Shown here piece after piece: positions 34,503 to 42,043 of a stretch of 64,000 nucleotides of DNA. The DNA comes from Bog-159 sp963785255 (lineage in GTDB: Bacteria; Acidobacteriota; Terriglobia; Bryobacterales; Bryobacteraceae): positions 172,622 through 236,621 of the forward strand of contig CAWAUR010000001.1 of NCBI GenBank assembly GCA_963785255.1, read 5' to 3'. Numbering within the stretch: position 1 is the first letter of the stretch; each line of letters starts with the position of its first letter. A program made the position numbers and the translations under genes. The notes beneath the pieces were generated by a model, which was not told the DNA's origin, made no database searches, and saw only the letters and a list, made by a program, of their open reading frames with translations.

Positions 34503-34810
34503 CGGGAATCGTCATCCACGGCGATTTTGAGAGCCTTCAGGAAGCGATGATCCTGGGTGGTGAATTTCACCTTGCCCGCACTCTCGAAACCATGCCGCCG
34601 TTCCGGCTCGGCAGCCGGCTCGTCATCTGAAACTTCATCGCTATCTTCGTCCCGCTTGTTGAAACCAATAGTGGCTTCCAACACCAGGAAGACGTCGTAA
34701 CCGGCGCGCTTGATCTCGCCGATGGCTTCCGCAATCCGATCGGATTCCGAGAGCGAGTCGTTGATTGCGTTTCCCAGCTCTTGCATCAGGTTTTTCAATG
34801 GCTCGTCCAC
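34499..34810 (-). CDS. Small conserved-looking protein of unknown function
   Basis: A 103-residue acidic protein. Residues 1-35 form a helix (PLKNLMQELGNAINDSLSES), residues 37-50 a strand (GYDVFLVLEATIGF), a charged low-complexity loop rich in Asp/Glu follows, and the end is VKFTTQDHRFLKALKIAVDD. No transmembrane segment or known motif is seen. The frame is compact, has a plausible start, and its codon use fits the neighbourhood, so I take it as real. It converges on the glycosyltransferase gene with a 4-base overlap. Confidence 0.65.
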   Translation of the reverse strand: MDEPLKNLMQELGNAINDSLSESDRIAEAIGEIKRAGYDVFLVLEATIGFNKRDEDSDEVSDDEPAAEPERRHGFESAGKVKFTTQDHRFLKALKIAVDDDSR

Positions 34811-34997
34811 AACGACCTCCCTCTATATTGTGGGATGCGACCGGTATGCGTCTCGTTGCAAATTCAAGATCGCACCACTGTACCCGTTTAAATTGTAGTG
34901 GAGCTTGGCAGGCTTCACAAGTTCTCCACCCGGTTTTCTATCGGCAAAACCTGCCAAAACCAACAGGTGCACTCACTTTTGATAATATCGAGATGTA

Positions 34998-35297
34998 GTG
35001 CCTAAGCGTAACATTTATAGGGACGGAGCGCGAGTTTACGAGCACGGACGCCGCTTTCTGGGTTTTGTAGTCCCGGCAGTGCTGAAGCCGGCCCGCACTC
35101 TGTGGCACGAAATCATTGGTTTCGTGTTTGTCTCGATGGCCGTCGTCTTTGTTATCAACGGCTTGCGAGCGATTCGACAATTCGATGGCAGCCCCAGCGC
35201 CATCTTTCGCCTGACGCTGTTGGCCCTCGGAGTGGCCCTGCTGGGCGGATACGGCATCTCCTCCTTCCTCCGGGCTCGCAAAATCTCGCGCTCTTGA
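34998..35297 (+). CDS. Small membrane protein of unknown function
   Basis: A 99-residue protein starting with GTG (MPKRNIYRDGARVYEHGRRF). It has two hydrophobic helices, IIGFVFVSMAVVFVI (about 39-55) and LTLLALGVALLGGYGI (about 72-88), joined by a short loop, with Arg/Lys-rich ends. No family is recognised. The preceding gap of about 190 bases shows an AT-rich stretch near 34970 that may hold its promoter. It converges on the transposase-like gene. Confidence 0.65.
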   Translation: MPKRNIYRDGARVYEHGRRFLGFVVPAVLKPARTLWHEIIGFVFVSMAVVFVINGLRAIRQFDGSPSAIFRLTLLALGVALLGGYGISSFLRARKISRS

Positions 35298-35328
35298 GCG
35301 CTTTCCTGAGAAATTAACAGCCAGCGCC

Positions 35329-35799
35329 CTACACGTGCATCTCAATCGGCGTGCTAGACAACGGAAACATCCCGGGTCCAGGCCCCGCGGGAGTGGAAAC
35401 CGCTTTGGCGCGCAGACCCAGACGGTGCATCAGGCGGCCCACGTGATCGGGATCGTAGCGGATGGCGAATCGGGTTTCTATCGCCTGCGCTAGCCGGGCG
35501 GTGGTCCACCGGTCCGTATCGAAACCCATGGCGCGGGGGCCGGCGGCGAACATTTCGCGCACCTCCTCCAGTTGGCTTAGCGACAAACGGCTGGGGCGCC
35601 CGGGCGCTTTTCGTTTGCGCAGGCGCTCCAAGCCTTGCCCCTCCAGCGTGCGGCACCAGCGAGACGCCGTGGTGCGGCTAACCCCGAATTTGCGGGCGAC
35701 CCGGGCTTGCGTGGTGCCCTTCAGCAGGTCCTCGGCAGCTTCCAGGCGCCTGCGTTCCATTTCATCGCGGCTTAACGTAACGGTGACGGCAGCGTACAT
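35329..35799 (-). CDS. IS630-type helix-turn-helix protein (transposase N-terminal part, DDE domain absent)
   Basis: A 156-residue protein. DLLKGTTQARVARKFGVSRTTASRWCRTL is the first helix-turn-helix and GFDTDRWTTARLAQAIETRF with YDPDHVGRLMHRLGL the second winged-helix unit, the usual N-terminal half of IS630/Tc1 transposases. The DDE catalytic domain that should follow is missing; the frame ends with PIEMHV and another gene converges 31 bases on. The ATG at 35799 is preferred over an upstream open stretch to 35901. It may be a domesticated DNA-binding protein or a plain remnant. Confidence 0.78.
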   Translation of the reverse strand: MYAAVTVTLSRDEMERRRLEAAEDLLKGTTQARVARKFGVSRTTASRWCRTLEGQGLERLRKRKAPGRPSRLSLSQLEEVREMFAAGPRAMGFDTDRWTTARLAQAIETRFAIRYDPDHVGRLMHRLGLRAKAVSTPAGPGPGMFPLSSTPIEMHV

Positions 35800-35930
35800 T
35801 CCCTCGCGCGGATTGTTGGCCAGAGCAATATCACTATAGCGTAAAACATTTTCGATGTAAATTGATTTTTCGCGCCTGGCGAGTTTTTTTTGGTGGGACA
35901 CGGAGTCCGGGTATGCTGTAAGGTAGCGGT

Positions 35931-37082
35931 ATGAGCGATGCCATCCAGAAACTGACGATCGAGGGCTTCAAATCCATTAGGGAACTGAAGAACTTCGAAC
36001 TGCGTCGGATGAACGTCCTCATTGGCGCAAACGGAGCGGGCAAGAGCAACTTCGTCGGGTTCTTCCGGCTGCTGAGAGAACTCATCGAGCAGCGGCTGCA
36101 AATCGCCCTGCAAACGATGGAGGGCGGCGCCGACGCATGTCTTTACATGGGGCCGAAAATCACCAAAAGGTTTAGCGCCGAGGTGCGCTTTGGCTCTCGA
36201 ACCGGCTACCGGTTCGTGCTTGAGCCAACACCAGATAACCGCATGGTTTTCGCCGATGAAGCCACAATAGTGCACGGCGGTATTTTTGACCCGCTAGAAT
36301 CGGGTCACGCTGAAGCCAAGGTCAAGGACTTGCGGAACGTACCGGGAAAATCGGGAGAAGATCACAGTATTCCATATTACGTCTACAGGGCTCTCTCAAG
36401 CTGGGTGGTATACCATTTCCACGATACCAGTCTCACCGCAGGCGTCCGGCGGCAGGAACCGGTCAACGTCAATGACGTGCTCCGTCCCGACGCCGAGAAT
36501 CTTGCGGCGTTTCTCTACCGGATACGCGAGACAGATCCTCGGAACTATATCCAGATTCGTGACGTGGTCCGGTTAGCGGCTCCTTTCTTCGACGACTTCA
36601 AACTCCGGCCGGTGCCTACAAACCCGGATCTGATTCAGCTCGAGTGGCTGCAAACCGATTCCGACTACCCTTTTCGCGCCCATCAGCTTTCGGACGGTAC
36701 GTTGCGCTTCATATGCCTCGCCACAGCTCTGCTTCAGCCTCAGCGTTCCGCGACCATGCTCTTCGACGAACCGGAACTCGGCCTACACCCGTACGCCCTG
36801 GCGCTACTTGGCGATCTATTCAAGAGGGCGGCACAGGACGGGACGCAGGTCATCGTCTCGACGCAATCGGCGCCTTTACTGAACGAGTTCGAGCCGAAAG
36901 ATGTTGTCGTTGTCGAGCGGCATCAAGGCGAATCCACGTTCCGGCGGCTTGAGCCGGACGACCTGCCGGAATGGCTTGGAGAATACTCGCTGGGTGAGCT
37001 TTGGCAGAAGAATATCTTGGGCGGAAGACCCGGGCCGGAGGGTGCGCCCCAAGCCATACCCTCTGGAGCGGAACATCGGTGA
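35931..37082 (+). CDS. AAA (RecF/SMC-like, AAA_21) ATPase, probable defence-module ATPase
   Basis: A 383-residue ABC-type ATPase. The N-terminus KLTIEGFKSIRELKNFEL leads to Walker A IGANGAGKSN (31-40). The signature-like QLSDGTLRFI and Walker B ATMLFDEPELGLHPYA follow, then VIVSTQSAPLLNEF, the switch region. This architecture (ATP-driven OLD/RecF-like core) is typical of two-gene systems in which a TOPRIM or DUF4276 protein is encoded next door, as here with a 6-base gap. AbiL, RloA/RloB-like and other OLD-type systems abort phage infection. The flanks (transposase fragment, toxin-antitoxin remnant) fit a defence island. Confidence 0.87.
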   Translation: MSDAIQKLTIEGFKSIRELKNFELRRMNVLIGANGAGKSNFVGFFRLLRELIEQRLQIALQTMEGGADACLYMGPKITKRFSAEVRFGSRTGYRFVLEPTPDNRMVFADEATIVHGGIFDPLESGHAEAKVKDLRNVPGKSGEDHSIPYYVYRALSSWVVYHFHDTSLTAGVRRQEPVNVNDVLRPDAENLAAFLYRIRETDPRNYIQIRDVVRLAAPFFDDFKLRPVPTNPDLIQLEWLQTDSDYPFRAHQLSDGTLRFICLATALLQPQRSATMLFDEPELGLHPYALALLGDLFKRAAQDGTQVIVSTQSAPLLNEFEPKDVVVVERHQGESTFRRLEPDDLPEWLGEYSLGELWQKNILGGRPGPEGAPQAIPSGAEHR

Positions 37083-37088
37083 CACGGT

Positions 37089-37748
37089 GTGGTCATTGTG
37101 GAGGGCCAGACAGAGGTGGAGTTTGTCAGCAGCGTTCTGGCTGAGGCACTATGGGCCGACGAAGTATATCTTACGCCCATTCTTCTCGGTGTTCCGGGCC
37201 ACAAGGGCGGGCGCCCCAGCTATGCTCGCGTTAGAAAGGATGTATTGCTGCACTTGAAGCAGGACAAAGCGGCGCGTTGCTCCACGATGCTCGACTTCTA
37301 TGGGCTGGGTCCGGGCTTTCCGGGCGCGCCGGTTCCTCCCGGCCTGCCAAGCATTCATAAGGCTACCCGCATAGAAAGGGCAATGAAGGCGGACATTTGT
37401 GAACTCGTCCCCGATCTCCGCCCGGACTTGCGATTCGTGCCTTATATTCAACTGCACGAGTATGAGGGACTACTTTTCAGCGATCCGCGCCTCTTTGCCG
37501 ACGCCATCAACCAACCCAACCTCGCGGAAGCCTTCCAAAGAGTGCGCGATGGCTTCCCGACTCCAGAGGACATCGATGACGATCCCATCACGGCGCCTTC
37601 CAAACGTGTATTACACCTATTTGGCCCATACCGAAAGGTATTGGACGGAACAATCGCCGCCCGCAGGATCGGCATTGAAGCCATGCGGCGTGAGTGCCCT
37701 CATTTCCACGATTGGCTGGCGCGCCTTAGCGCATTAGCGCGAAGTTAG
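37089..37748 (+). CDS. DUF4276 (RloB/TOPRIM-like) protein
   Basis: A 219-residue protein starting with GTG 6 bases after the ATPase gene. IVEGQTEVEFVSSVLAEAL carries the conserved Glu of a TOPRIM-like fold and CSTMLDFYGLGPGFPG the following acidic cluster. FVPYIQLHEYEGLLFSDPRLFA and PSKRVLHLFGPYRK are also family-typical. It is expected to be the nuclease or effector half of a split OLD-type system, guided by the ATPase. Whether it cuts DNA, RNA or tRNA is unknown. The key acidic residues are present. Confidence 0.85.
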   Translation: MVIVEGQTEVEFVSSVLAEALWADEVYLTPILLGVPGHKGGRPSYARVRKDVLLHLKQDKAARCSTMLDFYGLGPGFPGAPVPPGLPSIHKATRIERAMKADICELVPDLRPDLRFVPYIQLHEYEGLLFSDPRLFADAINQPNLAEAFQRVRDGFPTPEDIDDDPITAPSKRVLHLFGPYRKVLDGTIAARRIGIEAMRRECPHFHDWLARLSALARS

Positions 37749-37795
37749 ATCCCCTCGCCCCAAAGTAGGCCGAAACGTACCCTTGGACATCGCCC

Positions 37796-38057
37796 TCCCT
37801 CAATTCGCGACATCGCCATCATCGCCCACGTGGATCATGGTAAGACCACGCTGGTCGACGCCATGCTCAACCAGAGCGGCATCTTCCGCGAAAACGAAGG
37901 GCGCGTCGAGCGCGTCATGGATTCCAACGCTCTCGAGCGCGAACGCGGCATCGCCGTCCCTTGCCCAAATCGCTGGCGTCCGGTATCAAGGCGTGTAGAT
38001 CGACACCGTGGATACGCACGGCTACAGCGTCTTCGGCGGCGAGGCAGACCGCACGGA
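37796..38057 (+). pseudogene. Decayed duplicate of the 5' end of typA
   Basis: This stretch matches 38709-38970 inside typA. The first 130 bases are nearly identical, covering the G1 region (IIAHVDHGKTTLVDAMLNQSG) up to NALERERG. Further on it gains one base, an in-frame TAG and several substitutions. No start codon or ribosome site precedes it. The end near 38057 is abrupt. It lies just after the DUF4276 gene and before an antitoxin gene, so the copy probably arose when the accessory genes entered next to typA. Confidence 0.88.
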
Positions 38058-38117
38058 TTCGGCGGGATTTCGCGGGCCGCGTCAGATATTCTAGAATGAA
38101 AGCGACTGGAGGCCGGT

Positions 38118-38363
38118 ATGGATGTGATTCCTCTGAAGCCCGAACGAAAGGCGCAACTGGAAGAGTACGCCAAACGGCATGGCCAGGATGCCGCCACCGC
38201 TCTTGACGATGTGCTCTCGGCTTATCTGGAATGGGAAAGTGAGGATTTTGCCGGGGCAGTAGAAGGGATCCGACGCGGCTACGAGGACGTGGAGGCCGGG
38301 CGAACCAGACCCGCCTCGCAGTTCCTCGAAGAAATGCGCCGGAAGTATGGCATTCCTCGTTGA
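38118..38363 (+). CDS. Antitoxin-like protein, addiction-module type
   Basis: An 81-residue protein with the ribosome site GGAGG. PLKPERKAQLEEYAKRHGQDAATALDD looks like a ribbon-helix-helix or Phd-like N-terminus, and the C-terminal part (GAVEGIRRGYEDVEAGRTRP, FLEEMRRKYGI) is typical of antitoxins paired with ParE/RelE toxins. It overlaps the following toxin gene by 17 bases. The toxin is broken, so this antitoxin may now be an orphan. It could still repress its promoter or buffer related toxins. Confidence 0.8.
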   Translation: MDVIPLKPERKAQLEEYAKRHGQDAATALDDVLSAYLEWESEDFAGAVEGIRRGYEDVEAGRTRPASQFLEEMRRKYGIPR

Positions 38364-38600
38364 GACGACGCCGGAGGCCGAGTTAGATGGTTCCTGCGGC
38401 TGGAGGACGCCATCTCGTCGCTCGCGGAATTCCCGCGCCGCTGTCCTCTGGCGCCCGAAAATACGAGCTTTCCGTTTGAGGTGCGGCATCTGCTTTACGG
38501 TAGCAAGCCGCACGTGTATCGGATTCTGTTCACGATACAGGGCAACACGGTTCGCGTGCTCCATATCCGCCACGGCCGGCGGCAACGGCTGAGTCGGTGA
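38347..38600 (+). pseudogene. ParE/RelE-like toxin, frameshifted with internal deletion
   Basis: The start (MAFLVETTPEAELD) is in one frame; from about 38385 the family sequence RWFLRLEDAISSLAEFPRRC continues in another frame and ends with FTIQGNTVRVLHIRHGRRQR at 38600. About 20 codons that normally link the two parts are missing. The remaining C-terminal half carries the usual toxin strands and basic end. As read it cannot make a complete toxin. Confidence 0.82.
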
Positions 38601-38689
38601 CTCACCGCGGGCATCGGGGCCCTGCCAGGCGAGCGCTGCAGGCCCTCCTTTAGGTACCATGGATAAGACCGCCCTCACCTGAAGCGCCC

Positions 38690-40486
38690 ATGCCCAACGC
38701 CAACTCCTCGATTCGCAACATCGCCATCATCGCCCACGTGGATCATGGCAAGACCACGCTGGTGGACGCCATGCTCAACCAGAGCGGCATCTTCCGCGAA
38801 AACGAAGTGCACGTCGAGCGCGTCATGGATTCCAACGCCCTCGAACGCGAACGCGGCATCACCATCCTGGCCAAAATTACCGGCGTCCGCTACCAGGGCG
38901 TAAAAATCAACATCGTGGATACGCCTGGCCACAGCGATTTCGGCGGCGAGGTGGAGCGCGCCCTGAAGATCGTGGACGGCGTCATGCTGCTGGTGGATGC
39001 CAGCGAAGGTCCGCTGCCGCAGACCCGCTATGTGCTCTCGAAGGCCCTCGAAGCCAAGCTGCCGCCCATCGTCGTCATCAACAAAATCGACCGTCCGGAC
39101 GCGCGCGTGCCCGAAGTACTGAACGAAATCTACGATTTGTTCATCGATCTGGACGCCACCGAAGATCAGCTCGATTTCCCAGTGCTCTACACCATCGCCA
39201 AGACCGGCGTGGCAAAGACTTCCATGGAAGACGATTCGGGCAACTTGAAGCCGCTGTTCGACGCCATCCTGCGCCATATCCCCGAGCCGGCGGGCAATCC
39301 GGACGGCGTCCTACAGATGTTGGTCGCCAATCTGGATTACAGCGATTACCTGGGCCGCCTGGCCATCGGCCGGGTCTTCGAGGGCACCCTGAATTTCGGC
39401 GACACCGTGTCGATTTGCAAGCTGGACGGCACCCAGCACTCCACGCGCATCACAAAGCTGTACTCCTTCGAAGGTCTCAAGCGCGTCGACGAAACCGTGG
39501 GCCGGCCGGGCGATCTTCTGGCCATCGCCGGCGTAGAGGGTATCACCATCGGCGAAACCGTCACCAGCGCCGAAGATCCACGGCCGCTACCTGTCGTGCA
39601 GATCGACGAGCCCACCATCGCCATGACGTTCACCATCAACACGTCGCCCTTCGCCGGGCGCGAGGGCGCGTACGTGACCTCGCGCAATCTCCGCGAGCGG
39701 CTCGACAAAGAGCTGCTCACCAACGTCTCCATCCGCGTGGAGGAACTGGGCCACGATACGTTCAAGGTGATGGGCCGCGGTGAACTCCAGCTCGCCATCC
39801 TGATCGAGATGATGCGGCGCGAAGGCTATGAATTGGCGGTGGGCAAGCCGGAAATCCTGACGCGCACGATGGATGGCAAGGTGCACGAGCCGGTGGAATT
39901 GCTGGTGATCGATTGCCCGGAAGCGTTCCTCGGCGTGGTCATCGAGAAACTCGGCGGGCGCAAGGGCAAGATGAACAAGATGGTGAACCACGGCTCCGGC
40001 CGCGTGCGCCTGGAATTTCACGTGCCCTCGCGCGGCCTGATCGGGTTGCGCAGCGAGATCCTCACCGATACGCGCGGCACCGCCATCATGAACTCGCTGT
40101 TTCATGGATACATCGAGTGGCAGGGCGAAATTCCCACGCGCCCCACGGGCTCGCTGGTTGCCGACCGGGCCGGCAAGGCCACCGGTCACGCCATCTTCAA
40201 TCTGCAGGAGCGCGGCGAGATTTTCGTCAGCCCCGGCACGGAAGTCTACGAAGGCATGGTGGTGGGCGAGAATGCGCGCACCAAGGACCTGGACGTGAAC
40301 ATCGTCAAGGAGAAGAAGCTGACCAACATGCGCGCGTCCACGGCGGATGAAGCCATCCGGCTGGTGCCGCCGCGCATTCTGAACCTGGAACAGGCCATCG
40401 AATTCATACGCGAAGATGAGTTCGTGGAAGTAACGCCTGGCTCCATCCGGCTGCGCAAAAAGATCCTGAAGGCCAACCAGAGATAG
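38690..40486 (+). CDS. typA: Translational GTPase TypA/BipA
   Basis: A 598-residue GTPase. G1 is AHVDHGKTT, G2 region RERGITI, G3 DTPGHSDFGGE, G4 NKIDRPDARVPEV; EF-G-like domain III and V and the BipA-specific C-terminus (IEFIREDEFVEVTPGSIRLRK) follow. It binds the ribosome near the EF-G site and aids 50S assembly and stress adaptation. It is full length with no visible defect. A partial 5' copy lies 900 bases upstream with a toxin-antitoxin remnant between. The membrane glycosyltransferase gene begins 5 bases after its stop. Confidence 0.95.
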   Translation: MPNANSSIRNIAIIAHVDHGKTTLVDAMLNQSGIFRENEVHVERVMDSNALERERGITILAKITGVRYQGVKINIVDTPGHSDFGGEVERALKIVDGVMLLVDASEGPLPQTRYVLSKALEAKLPPIVVINKIDRPDARVPEVLNEIYDLFIDLDATEDQLDFPVLYTIAKTGVAKTSMEDDSGNLKPLFDAILRHIPEPAGNPDGVLQMLVANLDYSDYLGRLAIGRVFEGTLNFGDTVSICKLDGTQHSTRITKLYSFEGLKRVDETVGRPGDLLAIAGVEGITIGETVTSAEDPRPLPVVQIDEPTIAMTFTINTSPFAGREGAYVTSRNLRERLDKELLTNVSIRVEELGHDTFKVMGRGELQLAILIEMMRREGYELAVGKPEILTRTMDGKVHEPVELLVIDCPEAFLGVVIEKLGGRKGKMNKMVNHGSGRVRLEFHVPSRGLIGLRSEILTDTRGTAIMNSLFHGYIEWQGEIPTRPTGSLVADRAGKATGHAIFNLQERGEIFVSPGTEVYEGMVVGENARTKDLDVNIVKEKKLTNMRASTADEAIRLVPPRILNLEQAIEFIREDEFVEVTPGSIRLRKKILKANQR

Positions 40487-40491
40487 CCGCT

Positions 40492-41841
40492 ATGCCGAGG
40501 GCGCGGCCGAGCGCGGTGGCGGTGGCGATCGCGGCCTACGCGGCGCTGGTTTTGGGCGTTTTGGCGATTACTCCTCTGTGGCTCGATGAAATCGCACAGT
40601 TGGCATTTGGGCACCAGAGTTGGGCCGCCCTGATCGAGTCGATCCAAACGAATCCAGGCGCAGCGCCATTGCCTTACCTGGAGCAGAGAGCGATCACCGC
40701 GTTGTTCGGCCATTCCGTGTTCGTGGCGCGCCTGCCGGCGGCTTCGTGCAGCATCGCGGGAGCTCTGGTTTTCGCCGGTCTGTGCTCCCCATTTGGGATC
40801 CGCCGGCGCGCCTGGGCAACCGTTCTGTTTCTGGCGGTGCCGCTCCAATTCCGCTATGCACTGGAGGCGCGCGGATACTCCCAAGGCCTGCTCTGTGTTT
40901 TGTTATCGCTCTGGTTATTCCTGCGCGCGAGCGAGCGCGGAACTTTAGCATCCGCTGTTTGGTATGGCGCATCCGTGGCGTTCGGTCTGTACTCGCAACC
41001 GTTGACCCTACTGCCGGTCTTCGGCGAACTGTTGTGGCTGATCGGCCAGCGCGACGTGAATTCGCAAACCAAGCGCGCGCTGTTGGGTGCCGCATTGGCG
41101 GGCGGTTTGGCCTTCGTCCCGTGGTACGTGCTACAGCATCGCACGGAGGAACGGTTCGCGTCCATGTCGTTGTATTTCTTCTCGTGGCATCAAGTCACGC
41201 CGTTGCGGTTTCTGCACGAGATGAGCGGCGGCGGATACGTCTGCTCGGCGGCCCTGCTCTTCGCGGCGTTTGCGGGACTGGCAATGCGATCGAAGTTGCG
41301 GCGCCCGGGGCTGCTGGCTTCCATGCTGCTGGCGGGTTTGGGGGGGCCCATAGCCGTCGACGCGCTGGTCGACTATTTCTTTGCCGCGCGGCAGCTTTTA
41401 TTCGCCGCGCCTGCCTTGGCTCTCTGCGCGGCGGCCGGCATCGAAGCGCTCCGCGAAAGCAGGCGGCATCTGCGCTGCGCGGGATATGCGGCGCTGCTGG
41501 CCTTTCTGGCAGCCGCGGCGATCAGCGATTATCGTCTGGCTACCGTTCCAAAAGACGGCTTCGGAGCGCAGGCGCGCGTGCTCAAAACGCGCGTGCCGGG
41601 GGATGCGTGCATTGCGGTAGCGCCGCCGAATCACGTATGGTATTACCTGTATCTCGTGCCTCACTTGAACGGTAAGGTTTGCGCGGAGCCACTCCATGCG
41701 TCGCGTGTGTTGGCGGTCGCCAGTCCCTATAGCACCGAGGCCGAGCGCAGCCAGTTGTCGCGCCTGTTCGACCCGCACTACGACCGCACGGCGATCTTGC
41801 AATCCGGCGGCGGCCAGATCGTGGAATACCAGCGCCGCTAG
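40492..41841 (+). CDS. Integral membrane glycosyltransferase-like protein (GT-C, ArnT/PMT type)
   Basis: A 449-residue protein with about ten transmembrane helices. The first luminal loop contains TPLWLDEIAQLAFGH, with the Asp-Glu pair expected of GT-C enzymes that use lipid-linked sugars. FGHSVFVARLPAASCSIAGAL and FAVPLQFRYALEARGY-like helices (AVPLQFRYALEARGYSQGLL) fit the ArnT/PMT-2 pattern. The last 100 residues form a soluble domain. It may glycosylate lipids or proteins outside the membrane. The start is 5 bases after typA, so it may be carried on the typA transcript. A family A repeat follows. Confidence 0.78.
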   Translation: MPRARPSAVAVAIAAYAALVLGVLAITPLWLDEIAQLAFGHQSWAALIESIQTNPGAAPLPYLEQRAITALFGHSVFVARLPAASCSIAGALVFAGLCSPFGIRRRAWATVLFLAVPLQFRYALEARGYSQGLLCVLLSLWLFLRASERGTLASAVWYGASVAFGLYSQPLTLLPVFGELLWLIGQRDVNSQTKRALLGAALAGGLAFVPWYVLQHRTEERFASMSLYFFSWHQVTPLRFLHEMSGGGYVCSAALLFAAFAGLAMRSKLRRPGLLASMLLAGLGGPIAVDALVDYFFAARQLLFAAPALALCAAAGIEALRESRRHLRCAGYAALLAFLAAAAISDYRLATVPKDGFGAQARVLKTRVPGDACIAVAPPNHVWYYLYLVPHLNGKVCAEPLHASRVLAVASPYSTEAERSQLSRLFDPHYDRTAILQSGGGQIVEYQRR

Positions 41842-41849
41842 CTTTAGAG

Positions 41850-41975
41850 AAACCGCTCCCTCACGGTCACGGCTCTGTAAGGGTCGCGGGTCGGTAAGGG
41901 TCGCGGCTCCGTAAATCGTGCGAAATCATTACGAACGTTACTGAGCCGCGACCGTCAGGGAGCGGTTTCCCCAAA
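41850..41975. repeat. Family A palindromic repeat
   Basis: Outer arms AAACCGCTCCCT and AGGGAGCGGTTT are about 100 bases apart. Inside are CACGGCTCTGTAAGGGTCGC and two near-copies (GTCGGTAAGGGTCGCGGCTC), then the shared core ATCGTGCGAAATC and CTGAGCCGCGACCGTC. The right flank CAAAACCGTTAAGCACCC mirrors the flank of the copy at 7286. Confidence 0.85.
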
Positions 41976-42043
41976 ACCGTTAAGCACCCATTGCCAGCTC
42001 AGGCGGGTCACACAGCCGGCAAAAGAGATAAGATGAGAGGATT

